Below are positions 21,551 through 21,568 of a stretch of DNA of 21,568 bases, piece by piece. Made by a program: the position numbers and the translations under genes. A model generated the notes under the pieces. That model was given only the letters and a program-made list of their open reading frames with translations. It ran no database searches and was not told the origin of the DNA. Within the stretch, counting starts at the first letter, position 1. Each line of letters opens with the position of its first letter. The DNA is from Phycisphaerales bacterium UBA1845 (GTDB lineage Bacteria > Planctomycetota > Phycisphaerae > UBA1845): contig DDIR01000072.1 of assembly GCA_002338715.1 (NCBI GenBank), positions 1-21,568 on the forward strand, in the 5' to 3' direction.

Positions 21551-21568
21551 CGTAGGGTGGGCCGTGCC
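21551..21568. repeat. Start of a REP-like palindrome, cut by the window edge
   Basis: CGTAGGGTGGGCCGTGCC runs to the edge. Its first nine bases equal the minus-strand start of the 11343-11369 element, and GGTGGGC-CGT-GCC looks like the first arm, loop and beginning of the second arm of a hairpin. The rest lies outside the window. Confidence 0.4.

Noticed and set aside
1..21568. CRISPR array, prophage or insertion sequence
   Set aside because: No regularly spaced repeats, cas, integrase or transposase-like genes were seen; the repeats found are short isolated palindromes.

Overview
The window looks like chromosomal DNA of a planctomycete or close relative; this is an inference. It rests on moderately high GC, long intergenic leaders, a small membrane protein with a CxxC...CxxC zinc ribbon of the kind common in Planctomycetota, secreted paralogue families of unknown function, a LYS9-type saccharopine reductase and a ferredoxin-dependent 2-oxoacid oxidoreductase. 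No rRNA, tRNA, CRISPR array, transposase or phage gene was seen.

Layout. (1) 1-1284, minus strand: a two-CBS-domain protein followed by the 5' two-thirds of a gamma domain of a KorA-type 2-oxoglutarate:ferredoxin oxidoreductase alpha subunit, cut by the window edge. (2) 1285-3380, plus: a long leader and a cystathionine beta-synthase-like PLP enzyme with a C-terminal CBS-domain pair. (3) 3377-9253, minus: an apparent six-gene unit. It starts with four tandem paralogous exported proteins (9169 to 4422), continues with a DUF2199 protein and ends with a small multi-pass membrane protein that overlaps it by 8 nt. The last gene shares its stop codon bases with the convergent PLP enzyme. (4) 9337-11337, plus: three small genes without firm function (a conserved soluble protein, a single-pass membrane protein and a zinc-ribbon membrane protein). 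(5) 11401-12855, minus: a saccharopine reductase, with a palindromic candidate operator upstream. (6) 12901-15001, plus: a YacL-like PIN-TRAM membrane protein then ispD, the same gene order as in Firmicutes. (7) 15013-16285: a hairpin-rich leader and a TPR-like lipoprotein with a Tyr-Asp repeat tail. (8) 16321-21524, plus: an inverted pair of REP-like palindromes, a yeast-type cytosine deaminase, an exported C69 dipeptidase, rpsD with promoter and intrinsic terminator, and a dihydropyrimidinase/hydantoinase.

The most unusual part is the 4422-9169 array. Four exported proteins share one three-part architecture: a leader helix with a D-F-[DE] motif, two beta-sandwich-like modules resembling PEGA and carboxypeptidase-regulatory domains, and a C-terminal module with strongly conserved WA(Y/V)QP and LDE(V/I) motifs. 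The two downstream copies share an extra insert and the same C-terminal end, so the array seems to have grown by stepwise duplication. Their function is unknown. Cytosine deaminase and dihydropyrimidinase both act on pyrimidine-type substrates but are separated by two unrelated genes, so a joint pathway is only a possibility. Short palindromic elements recur between genes (around 10802, 11343, 16321, 16406, 19945 and at the right edge), which suggests dispersed REP-like repeats in this genome.
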